Positions 17,835 through 27,948 of a DNA stretch of 64,000 nucleotides are shown in pieces (position 1 is the stretch's first letter; every line of letters begins with the position of its first letter). Below the pieces are notes generated by a model. It was given only the letters and a program-made list of their open reading frames with translations, had not been told where the DNA came from and made no database searches. This stretch comes from Citrobacter sp. wls619 (GTDB lineage: Bacteria; Pseudomonadota; Gammaproteobacteria; Enterobacterales; Enterobacteriaceae): NCBI RefSeq assembly GCF_005281345.1, contig NZ_SZXJ01000095.1, forward strand, positions 403,095 through 467,094, given 5' to 3'. Made by a program: the position numbers and the translations under genes.

Positions 17835-18034
17835 ATAACTAAATACTTTAGCTATATTAAATTAAAGTATTATTAGAATCTATGCTTCCTCGGGAAAAAG
17901 TCTACAACCTGGTTAGCTACCCCGGTACAGTGCACCTCCACTATACCGGGTAACTTGTAAGCATCCCGCATAATTGCGCCATTCACATTTAGAGATCTTT
18001 CGGCATACTCAACCTGCCAACGACGGAGATCGCT

Positions 18035-18516
18035 ATGCATAAAGCCCGTTTTACTGAGCATCAGATCATTACGGTGAGTAAATGAGTTGAAGCCGGACGA
18101 ACCGTCACAGATGTCTGCCACGGAGCTGGCAATCGAAATAGAACTGAATTTGCCACGTTCGTGTACTCAACAGGATCGCAGCAAACCGGGGATATCCTGT
18201 GATGCTTAGCATGGATAACAGTCCAAAATTTATTTCACTGATTCTGGCTGAGTGGGCAGAAATGCATGCAGTAAAGCTGGAATTTATCAAATCATGCAAA
18301 CCAACTCAGAACGCATTCATTGAATGCTTTAACCGGACATATCGCACAAAAGTAATCGATTTCTATCTATTCAGAACATTGAATGAATTTCTAAAAATCA
18401 CGAAGAGAGGGTTTTCAGAATATAACTGTGAATATCCTCATAAAGCACTAAACAATATGACACCAGAGGAATACCGACAGAAGTATCATCTGGTCGGGAT
18501 CTCAAAGCGTACGTGA
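18035..18516 (+). pseudogene. IS3-family element remnant (OrfA start plus OrfB C-terminus)
   Basis: From 18035 the frame reads MHKARFTEHQIITVSK, a stop, then VEAGRTVTDVCHGAG. This is the OrfA start of the IS3-family group with (M)RFTEHQII.VLK.VEAGRTV.DVCRE.G. The middle is deleted. From about 18202 the sequence reads DNSPKFIS and then CKPTQNAFIECFNRTYRTKV, LNEFLKI, YNCEYPHKALNNMTPEEYRQKY, the C-terminal third of OrfB including the region around the last catalytic acid. The stop inside OrfA and the internal deletion make it inactive. It separates the low-GC chemoreceptor gene from the lipoprotein gene. Confidence 0.85.
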
Positions 18517-18582
18517 AACTAAAAAGGGTCTGTTTACATAAATTCTAATAATATCTGCAAAGGTGAAGTATAACGATGTCTA

Positions 18583-18885
18583 TTAATATTTAGACTCTAC
18601 CCTTCGCCAACCTTTCTGGTGCATACAGTCATTCACCAATATATATCTCTTTGACTCGTTAGCATCATTTGTAGAATAGCGAGTATCTGTGCCATTATTC
18701 TTTTTATTCATCAATGTGTACTTGCCAGTAATAATATTATCAGGTGGTAAATCTCTTAAAGCTTGTGCTGTACATTTTGTCTCATCAATATTTTCCTGAT
18801 GTTTATCTGCACCTGGTTTAATCCACTGATACTTAACACATCCAGAAAGGCTAATAATTAAAGTAAGGAATATGAATTTTCTCAT
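18583..18885 (-). CDS. Small lipoprotein of unknown function
   Basis: The 100-residue product begins MRKFIFLTLIISLSGC, a lipoprotein signal with lipobox SLSGC, so the mature protein should be acylated at the cysteine and anchored in the inner or outer membrane. The rest is polar and has two further cysteines (KCTAQALRDLPPDNI and NDCMHQKGW). I used the ATG with GCGGG seven bases upstream rather than a TTG one codon earlier. I recall similar small lipoproteins with the VKYQW...CTAQALRDLPPDN pattern as uncharacterised proteins of enterobacteria and mobile DNA. No function can be assigned. It is low in GC and lies between IS debris and a tiny secreted-peptide gene on the same strand. Confidence 0.75.
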   Translation of the reverse strand: MRKFIFLTLIISLSGCVKYQWIKPGADKHQENIDETKCTAQALRDLPPDNIITGKYTLMNKKNNGTDTRYSTNDANESKRYILVNDCMHQKGWRRVESKY

Positions 18886-18968
18886 CAATAACCCGCTATT
18901 TATTTTGAACCCGGTACTGTAACAGTTAATAGAAAGTCGACCCCTTCAAACCAAGGGTCGACAGTACA

Positions 18969-19100
18969 TTACGGATGAACGCCAATATCACCTATATCAA
19001 TGCAGGTTCCGTCCGTGAAACAAACCCATTTAGCATAAACAGAAGTAGAAAAGCTTCCGAAAGAAGCTACAAGGGCTAAGACTAGTAACATCTTTTTCAT
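18969..19100 (-). CDS. Small secreted peptide with two cysteines (43 residues)
   Basis: A 43-codon frame begins with ATG after TTAGAGGGATTGTT, in which GAGGG is a good ribosome-binding site about six bases ahead. The first 23 residues, MKKMLLVLALVASFGSF then STSVYA, form a textbook signal peptide with a VYA cleavage site. The predicted mature peptide is only about 20 residues: KWVCFTDGTC followed by IDIGDIGVHP. The two cysteines, five residues apart, could form a disulfide in the periplasm. I do not recognise the family. It sits 84 bases upstream of the lipoprotein gene on the same strand and may share its transcript. The signal, ribosome site and clean stop make a real gene likely. Confidence 0.6.
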   Translation of the reverse strand: MKKMLLVLALVASFGSFSTSVYAKWVCFTDGTCIDIGDIGVHP

Positions 19101-19375
19101 AACAATCCCTCTAATAATAATTTTTCAATTACACCCATAAAATACTATGAGTACAATGTTGATATTACCCCATACAACTTACATGGGGTAAGTTCATTAT
19201 CTATATAGAATTCAGAAAGTCACTATTTTTTACACGAAAATTTACAGACCTACCAGATACTAAAATCAATAAAACAATAAGCGCTCACTTTTGTTTTTTG
19301 TATAGAAAGGACTTGTGCTAAATGAATATTAATGGTATGCCGTGACGACGAGTGGCTTTTACAATTAAATTTTCT

Positions 19376-20402
19376 TCATCTTAGACTTAATTCATGCATG
19401 AGTTTAGATATTTGGAGCATTACTTCAGTACTGCTTTTCTCCATACAATCTAGATCTTGAGACATTTTCTTTAAATTTCCGATAGTGAATTCATTTAATG
19501 CAGAATTCCCATAAGCATGTACTTTTTTATGAGGTTCTTCTAAGAGAGAAAATGTTTTTAAGTGTGCATATGCTTTGCTTGATGGGCCATAAAACCATTT
19601 TCCAAATCTACATTGGTTATGAGATGTAGATTGTTTATCTTTTTCCTTGTTTAGTAAGGTTTGATAAATATTTAACTTCCATAAAACATGGTCTATATTC
19701 ACGACATTTAGAAACTGAATTATCAACATTTGTTCTAGTATTTTTTTCATTTCTTCTGATTTTATTATAATGTTGTTTATCAAATTTACGATTTCACTTA
19801 TGTTAATCATGGTGTTATTGACTAATTTCTTTTGTTCGGCATTCGCAATATTTATTTCTTTTGAATCTTCTAGTATCATTTCGGTTCGAGCATTCACTGT
19901 TATAGCACTATTTGTGACGTCTTCAGCCAGCCTTTTAACTTCAGTTGCTATTACACTAAAACCCCTTCCTGAATCTCCGACCTTTGCTGCCTCTATAGAT
20001 GAGTTTATAGCGATAAGATTAGTTTGTTGAGCGATTTTTTGAATACTTTTAATGCACTCCGTGATTTTTGAAAGCGATAGATTTAAAGTATTTATGCTAT
20101 GTTCAGTATCTTCAGAGTGAACACTAATATTGTTAATGATTGATGTTAATGCTTTTAAAGATTCCCTTGCCTCATTGTTTTGATGTGTTACTTGATCAAT
20201 TTGCTTTATCTGCTTCTCAAATTCTGCACTGGACTCCAGAATGGAGTCTCGTACTAAATTGATTGATGAAATCCCTAATAATACTTTATGGCATAAAATC
20301 TCTTCTAGTGAAGGATCTAGCACTACTTCATTGACTACATAGTCAGAATCATACTGATTACTTTCATATGAAATTGTGTTTTTTTTTGAAAAAATGAAAC
20401 AT
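19376..20402 (-). CDS. Soluble CZB-domain chemoreceptor (TlpD-like) with frameshift at an A9 tract
   Basis: This is a cytoplasmic chemoreceptor without membrane helices. It has a short methyl-accepting signalling segment ([42 protein letters not shown]) and a C-terminal CZB zinc-binding domain. All CZB metal ligands are visible: DHVLWKLN, the core CRFGKWFYG, and PHKKVH. TlpD-type receptors sense oxidants through such a domain. The long frame runs from 20323 (GTG) to 19376, but in-frame coding continues upstream with no ATG. An ATG at 20402 in another frame gives MFHFFKKK, the usual N-terminus of such receptors. The two frames meet at nine consecutive A (20379-20387); removing one A would join them as [18 protein letters not shown]. 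The gene is therefore frameshifted, slippage-rescued or phase-variable. It is very low in GC. Confidence 0.75.
20379..20387 (-). repeat. A9 homopolymer at the frame junction of the CZB receptor
   Basis: There are nine consecutive T on the plus strand, A9 in the coding strand, at codons 6-8 after the ATG at 20402. Runs of this length favour both replication slippage and transcriptional slippage. Eight A would restore the full frame. Confidence 0.7.
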
Positions 20403-20895
20403 AAAAATGCCTACAAAGGTTAGTTAAATTGAATGTGATAGCTAAAAAACTGCTTTTCTAGCATATATCAACTATCTATTTTTCAATTTGGAAAAAAAGA
20501 GTCAAAGATGATATTTTTGATGTAATATGACGAAGCATGTAAATTTAATGTGTCAAATGTTAAGTTAGATCGCTGTGCATCACCACGGATAACTCTGACA
20601 CTTTTGAAGCATTGTTGGACTGCCCCACCCGGTAGACGATCCTGCCCTATAATTTTGGCATAGGAGGAGAGTAAAAAAGGCCGCTGATGGAGACTGTAGA
20701 TATATTTCTAGCATTGCCTGATTTTGATATATTCAATTCAGCATATAATGGAAGTTAATTTATTGACGAAAAACAGTTACAGATACTGGCTAACGAACTG
20801 GTGAAAATATAAAAACATCTGAGGGACATTTCTGAACAAGGTGTTTACACAGAGTGTGTACAGATTATTTATCCGTCCTACAACGGCTTAATACA
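20403..20895. other. AT-rich intergenic region with probable mobile-element debris
   Basis: I find no gene here. The first part is AT-rich and should hold the promoter of the CZB receptor gene. The stretch at about 20570-20700 is richer in GC (CTGCCCCACCCGGTAG, GGAGGAGAG) and looks like a fragment of an insertion element. The reading IDEKQLQILANELVKI near 20761-20810 ends at once in a stop. I cannot name the element. Confidence 0.4.
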
Positions 20896-20896
20896 A

Positions 20897-20930
20897 AAAA
20901 CAACGCCACCCGAAGGCGGCGTTGTTTATT
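20897..20930 (-). terminator. Rho-independent terminator of the tamA-tamB-ytfP operon
   Basis: The stem AACAACGCC / GGCGTTGTT with loop ACCCGAAGGC is followed on the minus strand by a T-run (TTTTTTG). It lies 16 bases after the ytfP stop codon. Confidence 0.8.
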
Positions 20931-20945
20931 CTCGTAGGCGATATA

Positions 20946-21290
20946 TCAGTACTGGTCTCGGTCTAACCAGTTACCGCTTTCAATCAGTGTTAATCCCTCG
21001 ACAGAACGTTGGTACACGTACATCCATGCACTTCCGTACGGCGTCTGAATTAACTGGCGTGCATATTCGCCACCTCGCGTACGCAGAGCGTCAAGCTCTG
21101 CCAGCGTGGCGTTGTCAATACGATAAACTTCCCCGTGTACCGTTCCGTTCCCCGGAACTGCGCCTGGATAGTGGCCCAGGCTGTACAACTGGTAGTTGTC
21201 GATACTGAAATTTCCCAGCAACAGGGCATTGGTCATCCAGTGGCTGTTGCCTTGTTTGGTTCGTAAACTGCCGTAGACAAATATTCGCAT
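20946..21290 (-). CDS. ytfP: Gamma-glutamylcyclotransferase-fold protein
   Basis: The 114-residue product matches K-12 YtfP (113). It has the family start MRIFVYGSLRTKQGNSHWM, where the YGSL motif lines the pocket of the gamma-glutamylcyclotransferase/AIG2 fold, and a VHGEVYRID segment with the conserved acidic residue nearby. The true substrate of YtfP is not established. The gene starts 2 bases after the tamB stop, so it is the third gene of the tamA-tamB-ytfP operon and probably translationally coupled. A terminator follows. It marks the right edge of the accessory island, where backbone gene order resumes. Confidence 0.93.
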   Translation of the reverse strand: MRIFVYGSLRTKQGNSHWMTNALLLGNFSIDNYQLYSLGHYPGAVPGNGTVHGEVYRIDNATLAELDALRTRGGEYARQLIQTPYGSAWMYVYQRSVEGLTLIESGNWLDRDQY

Positions 21291-21292
21291 TG

Positions 21293-24200
21293 CTAAAACT
21301 CAAACTGATAGAGCAAATCAAGTGCCTGATCTACGCCAGACACGGCTTCCAGATATAGCTTAGGCATCAGACGATAACGTAGCGTGAGTGTCGCTAAAGA
21401 GTCAAATATACCCACACCATATTTCACCTGCAGACCTGGCAGTACGTATCCGCTGACAACCACCTGAGAGGAGTCACCCACCCCTTGCGTGTCCAGTGCC
21501 AGATTGCTTACGCCAAATGTCTCCCCGATTTTACCCACAACCTGACCACTTTGTGCAACCCCCAGGCCAATAAGCATTGAGGTCATCGCCGCGCTGTCGC
21601 TCTGCTCGCTGTCCAGTCCTTGTCCACGTAGCAGATAGGAAAGCGCCATTTGCTGCGACATCGCCGGGTCGGAGAAGATCTCCGCTTTCGGTTCATCGGC
21701 AGTGCCGGTGACGCGAACACCGGCGATCACGTCGTCTTCGGTGGCATCCGGGTTACGAATTGCTTCTATGTTGAGTAACGGCTGATCCGGCGGACCGGAG
21801 AATAACAGCTCGCCCTTACGCACAATCAAATCCTGACCATAGGCATGGAAACGCCCGCTCGGGATATTGATCTGTCCGTTCAACCCAAGGCCCTGCTTAT
21901 CCTGTGCCACTTTCAGATCGCCCGTCAGACGCGCTTTCAGACCAAAGGCATCGATACGTACGTTGTTGCCTACATGAATGTTCAGGTTGCTGTTGATCGG
22001 AATACCGGCGCTTTGCGGCTTCTCTGGCTGCAGATTGTTGTTAAGCATGACCATATCGCTGGAAACCCCGACCGCGCTCTCCGGCAGGTCATGCACCACA
22101 ATACGCGCCCACGGCACATCCACGTTGCCATCAAGGGTAAACAGGCTCGGCGTGGCTTCGAAGACCACATCCGGCGAGACGTCCAGACGCACCATCGGCG
22201 GTACGGTAATACGCACGCGACTGCCTTTGGCTGCAACACGCGCCCGCCAGTTATCTATCTGGCTCCAGTCGGCATCGCCGCTGAGGTTAATCTGCCCCTG
22301 CTGCGTACGCACCACGCCCGCCAACGTCGAACGCGTTCCGGTGAAGTTAACGGCTAACTGGCTGGGCTGCATGTCAAACGGCATAAAGTTACCGTCGATA
22401 TCCAAACCGCTCAGTTGCAGTTGTCCAAGCAACTGCGGACTTTGCACATCGCCACCCAGACGCAGATTGGCGTTGATCATTCCCGCGGCTTTTTCACCTC
22501 TGGAGAAGATGGGATTCACCATCGCCAGATTGAAGTTGCGGATATTCACATTGCCGCCAAGATTACGTCGTCCCTGCGGATCGGTTACCTGCACCTGTCC
22601 GTCGAACTGCCCGTTATTGGTCAGGCGAATCAGCCATCCCAGTTCAGCACGGTTGTTGTGCAGGTCAGCGGTCAGGTTCAGCGTCTCAAACGCGACCGGT
22701 AACGCGGCATCGTTTACGCTCTGGGTGACCTTCACATTACGCCCACTTAGCGTGACCTGTCCCTGCGGCAGCCCCTCTTTGGTGGTGTCCCAGCTCACAT
22801 CGGCTTTACCGGTGAACACGCCGCTGGCCTGGGTTGTATCCGGCATAAACGGTTTCAGCATCGCCAGATCGAAACGGTTAAGATTCACCACCGCGCGACC
22901 TTCCGCGCCCGCATCAATCGTCTGTGGCACGCACAGTTCCGCATTCGGGTTATTCCAGCAGTGTGGCCCAATGCTGATTTTCTGCTCCTGGTTACGGTAA
23001 TCCAGCGCAATCGCACGGTTAAGCGACCACGGACCGACCGGCGTCTGGAAGCGGGTATTGCTCAACGCCCCTTTCCAACGCTGTTCTTTGCGATCGAAGC
23101 TGCCGGCCAGATCCAGTTGCCCGGAAACCGGCTCCCCCTGAATGCGTAGCTGTAATTCATGCTGCTTTTCACTGCCTTTGGCGTTCAGAGTGACCAGCCC
23201 GATATTGACGTCAGGTTGTACAATTCGCTCTACGCGCACGTTGAGGCTACCGGCGATTTGCTCAGCTGATTTCACGTCGCCCTCAACGCGCACCTGAGCC
23301 ACGGAAAGTTCCTGCCAGCGCAGACCACGGGCGGTGATATCCGCCAGCAGTTGCGGTGCCTCGACCGTACCGCGAACTTTTACCAGCCCTTTCGCCGTTC
23401 CGCCTAACCCCGGCAGTGCGTTATCCAGATTCGGGGCATCAATCGTCGCATCCAGATTGAGATCTTTAACCCCCAGTTCCCCTTTTACCTCAGCGCTGTT
23501 GCGCCCCAGTTCCAGGTGCAGACCCGGAATGGTCCACTGCAGGTAGCTATTCCCCTTCAGTGAACCGTTCACATTGACCTTATTCTGTTTCACATTCCCG
23601 GTCAGCTTCAGTTCCGGAACCTCCATCTGCCAGCTTCCGCCATACAGACTGCCGCGGGTTTTCACCAGACCATTCAGTTTTGACGGCCAGTCAGGGATCT
23701 CTTTTGCCGTATTGATGCCATCCAGCGTCAACTCTCCGCGCCAGCTAATGGCCTGCTGCCAGTCCACCAGCGCCTTCAGCTCGGTTTTTCCTTCCAGCGC
23801 CGCAATGCTGAGTTTGTCGAGATTGATCTGTTGTTCGTTACCTTTGGCATCCAGCGTAATGGTGGCCGGAGGGATATCCTGCCCTTTCACCGCGGTGCGC
23901 ATCGATAACGTGTAGTCGGTCATTTTTCCGGTCAGCTTGAGCTTGATATCATCAGCCTGGAACTGCTTGTCGCCAGTGAACGGCCAGTAAACCTGTTTAC
24001 TGTTCACCTCCAGATTGAGCGGTAACCCCGCTTCCGCCAGGCGCGTCTGCGCACGCAGATCCAGATCGACCGGACCGGAAAGATTGACGCCGACCTCCAG
24101 CTGTTCACGCAGCGCGCCGCCGACCTTCAGCTTCACCTTTTCGCCTTTTAACGGGTCGATATTGAGTGTGCTGTTTAACGTAATATCAACCGGCCATGTG

Positions 24201-25069
24201 TCGGTGAGTTGCGCCGTGCCGCTGGCCTTTACTGTTCCCTGATTCGAGTCGATATCCAGCACATCAAGCTTCATGTTGCCGTCAATGCTGCTTACTTTCA
24301 GCAGCATGTTATGTACCGTTAAATCTGTATCCCCGGTCACACGCAGCTGCTCGCCACGAAACTCTTCAATGTTGAGGTTCAGCGGCAGATGGACATCGGT
24401 CATCTCCGGTAGCACCGGCTTTGAGAACAGATCTTTTAGCGTTTCACCCAGCGGCTTTTCATCCGGCTGCGGGTGTTGAATCTTCGGTTCGACGACCTCT
24501 TCCTGCGCCACGTCCGCCACTTTAGGCAGGGCAATCAGCAGCCCCTGTAATGACGTTGGCTTCAGCGTCAGCGTTTTTTCCTGCCAGTTGAGGCCGGACG
24601 TGAAATCCAGGACGGAAACCGTGGTGTCATCAATTTTGATATTGATGTTGTTAAGCGCCACGTGTGAAAGCGTGATGGGATAAGGCGTGGAAAGGTTGAG
24701 CGGCCCGCTGTCTTCTTCTGCAACCGGTGCGGAAGGCGGCATCTTTTTACTGTCGATCGCCACGTTGATGTTTTTCAGCGACAGATCGTTGACGCACAGG
24801 CTACTGTTCCACAGACAGTTGAGTCCCACCGCCAGATGCACTTCACCGGCATTTACCGCCACACCGGGCTGGTCGTAGCGGATATTCTTCAGCGACAGAT
24901 CCCGCCAGCCGCCGGTAACCTGACCAATCTCCAGCCCAGGCACCCAGCGATTAGCTGCCTTGAAGACCAGATGTAGACCGGAGGTTGTCCCCACCAGGAA
25001 CGCGACGGTACCTAACAACAGCAGGATAAAAACCAGTACCCCGAGGCTTATCTTCTTCCATAAACTCAT
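21293..25069 (-). CDS. tamB: Translocation and assembly module inner-membrane subunit TamB
   Basis: TamB is anchored in the inner membrane by one N-terminal helix ([21 protein letters not shown]) and spans the periplasm to meet TamA in the outer membrane. The pair helps insert some autotransporters and other outer-membrane proteins, and TamB-like AsmA proteins are also implicated in phospholipid transport to the outer membrane. The 1258 residues match K-12 (1259). The middle is a long, repetitive beta-rich region expected to form a hydrophobic groove, and the C-terminal DUF490 region ends [24 protein letters not shown]. The gene overlaps tamA by four bases. The adhesin at the left end of the window is a possible client, though this is inference. 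Confidence 0.97.
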   Translation of the reverse strand: MSLWKKISLGVLVFILLLLGTVAFLVGTTSGLHLVFKAANRWVPGLEIGQVTGGWRDLSLKNIRYDQPGVAVNAGEVHLAVGLNCLWNSSLCVNDLSLKNINVAIDSKKMPPSAPVAEEDSGPLNLSTPYPITLSHVALNNINIKIDDTTVSVLDFTSGLNWQEKTLTLKPTSLQGLLIALPKVADVAQEEVVEPKIQHPQPDEKPLGETLKDLFSKPVLPEMTDVHLPLNLNIEEFRGEQLRVTGDTDLTVHNMLLKVSSIDGNMKLDVLDIDSNQGTVKASGTAQLTDTWPVDITLNSTLNIDPLKGEKVKLKVGGALREQLEVGVNLSGPVDLDLRAQTRLAEAGLPLNLEVNSKQVYWPFTGDKQFQADDIKLKLTGKMTDYTLSMRTAVKGQDIPPATITLDAKGNEQQINLDKLSIAALEGKTELKALVDWQQAISWRGELTLDGINTAKEIPDWPSKLNGLVKTRGSLYGGSWQMEVPELKLTGNVKQNKVNVNGSLKGNSYLQWTIPGLHLELGRNSAEVKGELGVKDLNLDATIDAPNLDNALPGLGGTAKGLVKVRGTVEAPQLLADITARGLRWQELSVAQVRVEGDVKSAEQIAGSLNVRVERIVQPDVNIGLVTLNAKGSEKQHELQLRIQGEPVSGQLDLAGSFDRKEQRWKGALSNTRFQTPVGPWSLNRAIALDYRNQEQKISIGPHCWNNPNAELCVPQTIDAGAEGRAVVNLNRFDLAMLKPFMPDTTQASGVFTGKADVSWDTTKEGLPQGQVTLSGRNVKVTQSVNDAALPVAFETLNLTADLHNNRAELGWLIRLTNNGQFDGQVQVTDPQGRRNLGGNVNIRNFNLAMVNPIFSRGEKAAGMINANLRLGGDVQSPQLLGQLQLSGLDIDGNFMPFDMQPSQLAVNFTGTRSTLAGVVRTQQGQINLSGDADWSQIDNWRARVAAKGSRVRITVPPMVRLDVSPDVVFEATPSLFTLDGNVDVPWARIVVHDLPESAVGVSSDMVMLNNNLQPEKPQSAGIPINSNLNIHVGNNVRIDAFGLKARLTGDLKVAQDKQGLGLNGQINIPSGRFHAYGQDLIVRKGELLFSGPPDQPLLNIEAIRNPDATEDDVIAGVRVTGTADEPKAEIFSDPAMSQQMALSYLLRGQGLDSEQSDSAAMTSMLIGLGVAQSGQVVGKIGETFGVSNLALDTQGVGDSSQVVVSGYVLPGLQVKYGVGIFDSLATLTLRYRLMPKLYLEAVSGVDQALDLLYQFEF

Positions 25070-26799
25070 AATTCAGGCCCCAGACCGATGTAAAACTGTA
25101 AACCATGTTCATCTTTGTCGCCGACAGGGACGGCAAAATCGAGCTTGATAGGCCCTACCGGCGACTGCCAGCGTACACCAACCCCGGCACCGGTTTTGAA
25201 ATCGCTTCTGCGGATATCGCTGACCGCTTCACCGCTATCGACAAACATCGCGCCCCACCATTTCCCGGTCACGTTGTACTGGTATTCCAGCGAGCCCGTC
25301 GCCAGCTTCGAGGCCCCTTTCAGCTTGCCGTCGCTGCCTTCCGGCGAAATAGATTTGTATTTGTAGCCACGAATACTGCGGTCGCCCCCGGCGAAGAAAC
25401 GCAGATCCGGCGGGACTTTGTCGAAGTCACCGGTTTCGATCCAGCCGAGGTTACCGCGCATCACAAAACGGTGCTTGTCGTACAGTGTACGGATCCAGAC
25501 GTTCTGCGCCTGGAAGACGGAGAAATCAACGTCTGAACCCCAGGCCGTATTCGAATAGTCAATGGAATAGCGCTGGGAATCACCCCAGACAGGCATCAGC
25601 CCGCCGCGCGAGCGCGTCCGGCTAATCATCACACCCGGATAGAGCAGCATCGTCGTGTTGGTGACGTCACCCTGGGTAAAGTGGTCGAGGCTCCAGCGCA
25701 GGTTGATTGCACGCTGCCAGCCACTCGACAGATCCCAGTAGCGGGAGACCGCGAGCGTGGTGGAGTCCTGCTCGGTGTCGTTTAAATCGGTACGCTTAAA
25801 ACCCCCCTGCACCAGGTAATACTGCTCCAGCGGGTTCTTTAACAGCGGCATTTTATAGCTGAAATCAAGGACCTGCTCTGGCGCAGAAATACTGGCACTG
25901 GTGGTCAGGCTATGGCCGTAGGAGTTCATCCACGGCTTTTTCCACGAGGTTTTCAACCGCGGTCCGACGTCAGTCGAGTAGCCGGCCCCGGTTTCGATGG
26001 TATTTTCAGTGCGCGGCGAGACCACGCCTTTTAGCGGCAGTACTTTGGTTTCACGGGCTTTATCAAATTCAGGCGCCACCACCACGGAATTAAACCATCC
26101 GGTCGCCGACAGACGACGGTTCAGTTCACCCAGATCTTTCGACTCGTACTCTTCACCTTCTTTAAAGGGCACCAGATTTTGCAGATACTCATCGCGAATT
26201 TGCGAACCTTCAAAAGTGACATGGCCAAAGCGGTAGCGTTCGCCGCTGTTGTAATCAATATCCCAGAATGCCTGGCGGCGATCGAGCGCTATCCCGAGCT
26301 GACTTTTATTAAATTCGCTGTCGAAATAGCCTTTACGCAACGCCACGCTGGTGAGCGACTTTTTGAAGCTGTCATAATCGCCTTGATTCAGCACGGTGCC
26401 AATTGCCGGACGCGTCTTCAGCAGGTCCAGATAATCCCGGTCCGTACGTGCGCCACCGCGCAGAATCACCTCGGTGCCGCCAATCAACACCGGTTCGCCA
26501 GGCGTCACTTTGGCAATCAGCACCTGACGTCCTTTTGCCGGTGGTGGACGTAGCTCAAAATCAATGGTCGGCTCAAAGTAGCCCAGCGCTTTTAGCCCTT
26601 CGCGGATAGCATCATCAACGCGCGCACGAAAACGCCGGTCTGGTGTGACTTCGTCACTCTGGATCGTGGACAGTTGCGCACGGACATTTTTCTCCAGCGG
26701 TCCAGATAATCCTTCGACCTGTAAGCGAACATTCGCAGCAGTGGCGGAGCCACTTAAGCACAGTAATCCCACCCAACATAACTGACGGATATGTGGCAC
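25066..26799 (-). CDS. tamA: Translocation and assembly module outer-membrane subunit TamA
   Basis: TamA is an Omp85-family outer-membrane protein. A signal peptide ([15 protein letters not shown]) is followed by three POTRA domains (to about residue 265) and a 16-strand barrel. The conserved barrel motif [18 protein letters not shown] near residue 475 (RGY) and the C-terminal strand [11 protein letters not shown] are visible. The 577-residue length equals K-12 TamA. With TamB it forms a machine spanning the envelope that folds and inserts outer-membrane proteins. It is divergent from msrA and the first gene of the tamA-tamB-ytfP operon, with GGAGAAAATG just before the start. Confidence 0.97.
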   Translation of the reverse strand: MPHIRQLCWVGLLCLSGSATAANVRLQVEGLSGPLEKNVRAQLSTIQSDEVTPDRRFRARVDDAIREGLKALGYFEPTIDFELRPPPAKGRQVLIAKVTPGEPVLIGGTEVILRGGARTDRDYLDLLKTRPAIGTVLNQGDYDSFKKSLTSVALRKGYFDSEFNKSQLGIALDRRQAFWDIDYNSGERYRFGHVTFEGSQIRDEYLQNLVPFKEGEEYESKDLGELNRRLSATGWFNSVVVAPEFDKARETKVLPLKGVVSPRTENTIETGAGYSTDVGPRLKTSWKKPWMNSYGHSLTTSASISAPEQVLDFSYKMPLLKNPLEQYYLVQGGFKRTDLNDTEQDSTTLAVSRYWDLSSGWQRAINLRWSLDHFTQGDVTNTTMLLYPGVMISRTRSRGGLMPVWGDSQRYSIDYSNTAWGSDVDFSVFQAQNVWIRTLYDKHRFVMRGNLGWIETGDFDKVPPDLRFFAGGDRSIRGYKYKSISPEGSDGKLKGASKLATGSLEYQYNVTGKWWGAMFVDSGEAVSDIRRSDFKTGAGVGVRWQSPVGPIKLDFAVPVGDKDEHGLQFYIGLGPEL

Positions 26800-27011
26800 A
26801 TTTTCTCCTGAATATCCTTTTTTCCCACCCCTGGAAAAAAATACTATGCCGTTCCTCGGCTTAACAAAAAATCAACAGTAAGAGTTGAAAAACAGACGAC
26901 AACCCAAATATTTCTTATGTTTAACTCTAGACGCATTCACGCTATTTATTGTGGGCAAAGACGCGTCTCGTTACAACCTTAACCCAAATGACTGATTTCG
27001 GGAGAACGGCC

Positions 27012-27650
27012 ATGAGTTTATTTGATAGAAAGCATCTTGTTACTCAAGCAGATGCGCTACCTGGACGCAACACCCCGATGCCAGTGGCAACGCTGCATGC
27101 GGTTAACCAACATTCGATGACCAACGTGCCCGACGGTATGGAAATAGCGTATTTCGCCATGGGATGCTTCTGGGGCGTTGAGCGCTTATTCTGGTCATTA
27201 CCCGGGGTATACAGCACGGCAGCCGGATACACCGGTGGATACACCCCTAACCCAACCTATCGGGAAGTGTGTTCCGGTGACACGGGCCATGCCGAAGCGG
27301 TACGCATCGTCTATGACCCGCATGTTATCAGCTACGAACAACTGCTGCAGGTGTTCTGGGAAAATCATGACCCGGCGCAGGGTATGCGTCAGGGGAACGA
27401 CCAGGGCACTCAGTACCGTTCCGCAATTTATCCATTAACCCCGGAGCAAAGCGCAGCCGCGCAGGCCAGCCTTGAACGTTTTCAGGCGGCAATGACCGCC
27501 GCGGGCGACGAACGCGAGATTACGACGGAAATCAGCACGGCGACCCCGTTCTACTACGCCGAGGACGATCACCAGCAGTATCTGCATAAAAACCCTTATG
27601 GATACTGTGGCATTGGTGGCATAGGCGTTTGTCTGCCACCGCAGAGTTAA
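27012..27650 (+). CDS. msrA: Peptide methionine-S-sulfoxide reductase A
   Basis: MsrA reduces the S-form of methionine sulfoxide in proteins and free methionine, repairing oxidative damage. The 212 residues from [10 protein letters not shown] match K-12. The catalytic cysteine is in [13 protein letters not shown] near residue 52, and the recycling cysteines are in [15 protein letters not shown] at the end. I chose the ATG after GGGAGAACGGCC rather than the longer upstream frame. It is divergent from tamA. Proximity to the outer-membrane assembly genes is conserved in K-12 and probably has no functional meaning. Confidence 0.97.
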   Translation: MSLFDRKHLVTQADALPGRNTPMPVATLHAVNQHSMTNVPDGMEIAYFAMGCFWGVERLFWSLPGVYSTAAGYTGGYTPNPTYREVCSGDTGHAEAVRIVYDPHVISYEQLLQVFWENHDPAQGMRQGNDQGTQYRSAIYPLTPEQSAAAQASLERFQAAMTAAGDEREITTEISTATPFYYAEDDHQQYLHKNPYGYCGIGGIGVCLPPQS

Positions 27651-27658
27651 TCCGCAAC

Positions 27659-27686
27659 GGCCCGATAGCACAGCGCTTATCGGGCC
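27659..27686. terminator. Hairpin after msrA
   Basis: GGCCCGATA and TATCGGGCC form a perfect 9-bp stem eight bases beyond the msrA stop. No T-run follows, so it may protect the 3' end rather than terminate. Confidence 0.5.
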
Positions 27687-27782
27687 TCCCCACGCTCTTC
27701 ACGTGACCTCTGGCGGCTTTACAGTACCTTACGCTATACTAGCGTCTGAATTTACCGGCTCAACGCCACGAGCAGGTTTTCA

Positions 27783-27842
27783 ATGAATTTTCCATTGGAT
27801 TTATACTTTATGGATTTCGGGTTGCAGGACAAAACGCCATAG
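27783..27842 (+). CDS. Putative 19-residue leader peptide upstream of paeA
   Basis: An ATG preceded by AGCAGG six bases ahead opens a 19-codon frame, MNFPLDLYFMDFGLQDKTP, that stops at TAG within the paeA leader. It lies about 106 bases before the paeA start. The stop codon overlaps the first arm of a hairpin (27841-27880), so a terminating ribosome would prevent that stem from forming. Such an arrangement is typical of regulatory upstream frames, such as those of polyamine genes. It is too short to be certain from one sequence; conservation among relatives would decide. Confidence 0.45.
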   Translation: MNFPLDLYFMDFGLQDKTP

Positions 27843-27880
27843 GTGTTTTGAACAGCGCTAGCGCTGGCTCTAACGCACCT
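27841..27880 (+). promoter_or_regulatory. Structured leader hairpin of paeA
   Basis: A nested stem is visible: AGGTG (27841-27845) with CACCT (27876-27880), and inside it the perfect palindrome CAGCGCTAGCGCTG. A competing pairing of TGCAGG (27823-27828) with CCTGCA (27878-27883) would break the outer stem. Two mutually exclusive folds beside a small upstream frame suggest conditional expression of paeA. Confidence 0.5.
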
Positions 27881-27948
27881 GCAGCTTGAAAGACGACGAG
27901 TACCAACTTCTCCCTTCCGAGGATCTGGCCCTAACGGTCGGATAAGAT

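Noticed and set aside
17873-18121. Minus-strand frame of 82 codons
   Set aside because: It overlaps the IS3-family OrfA remnant and has no ribosome site. Its second half (about 17880-18000) could be debris of another gene, but I cannot identify it.
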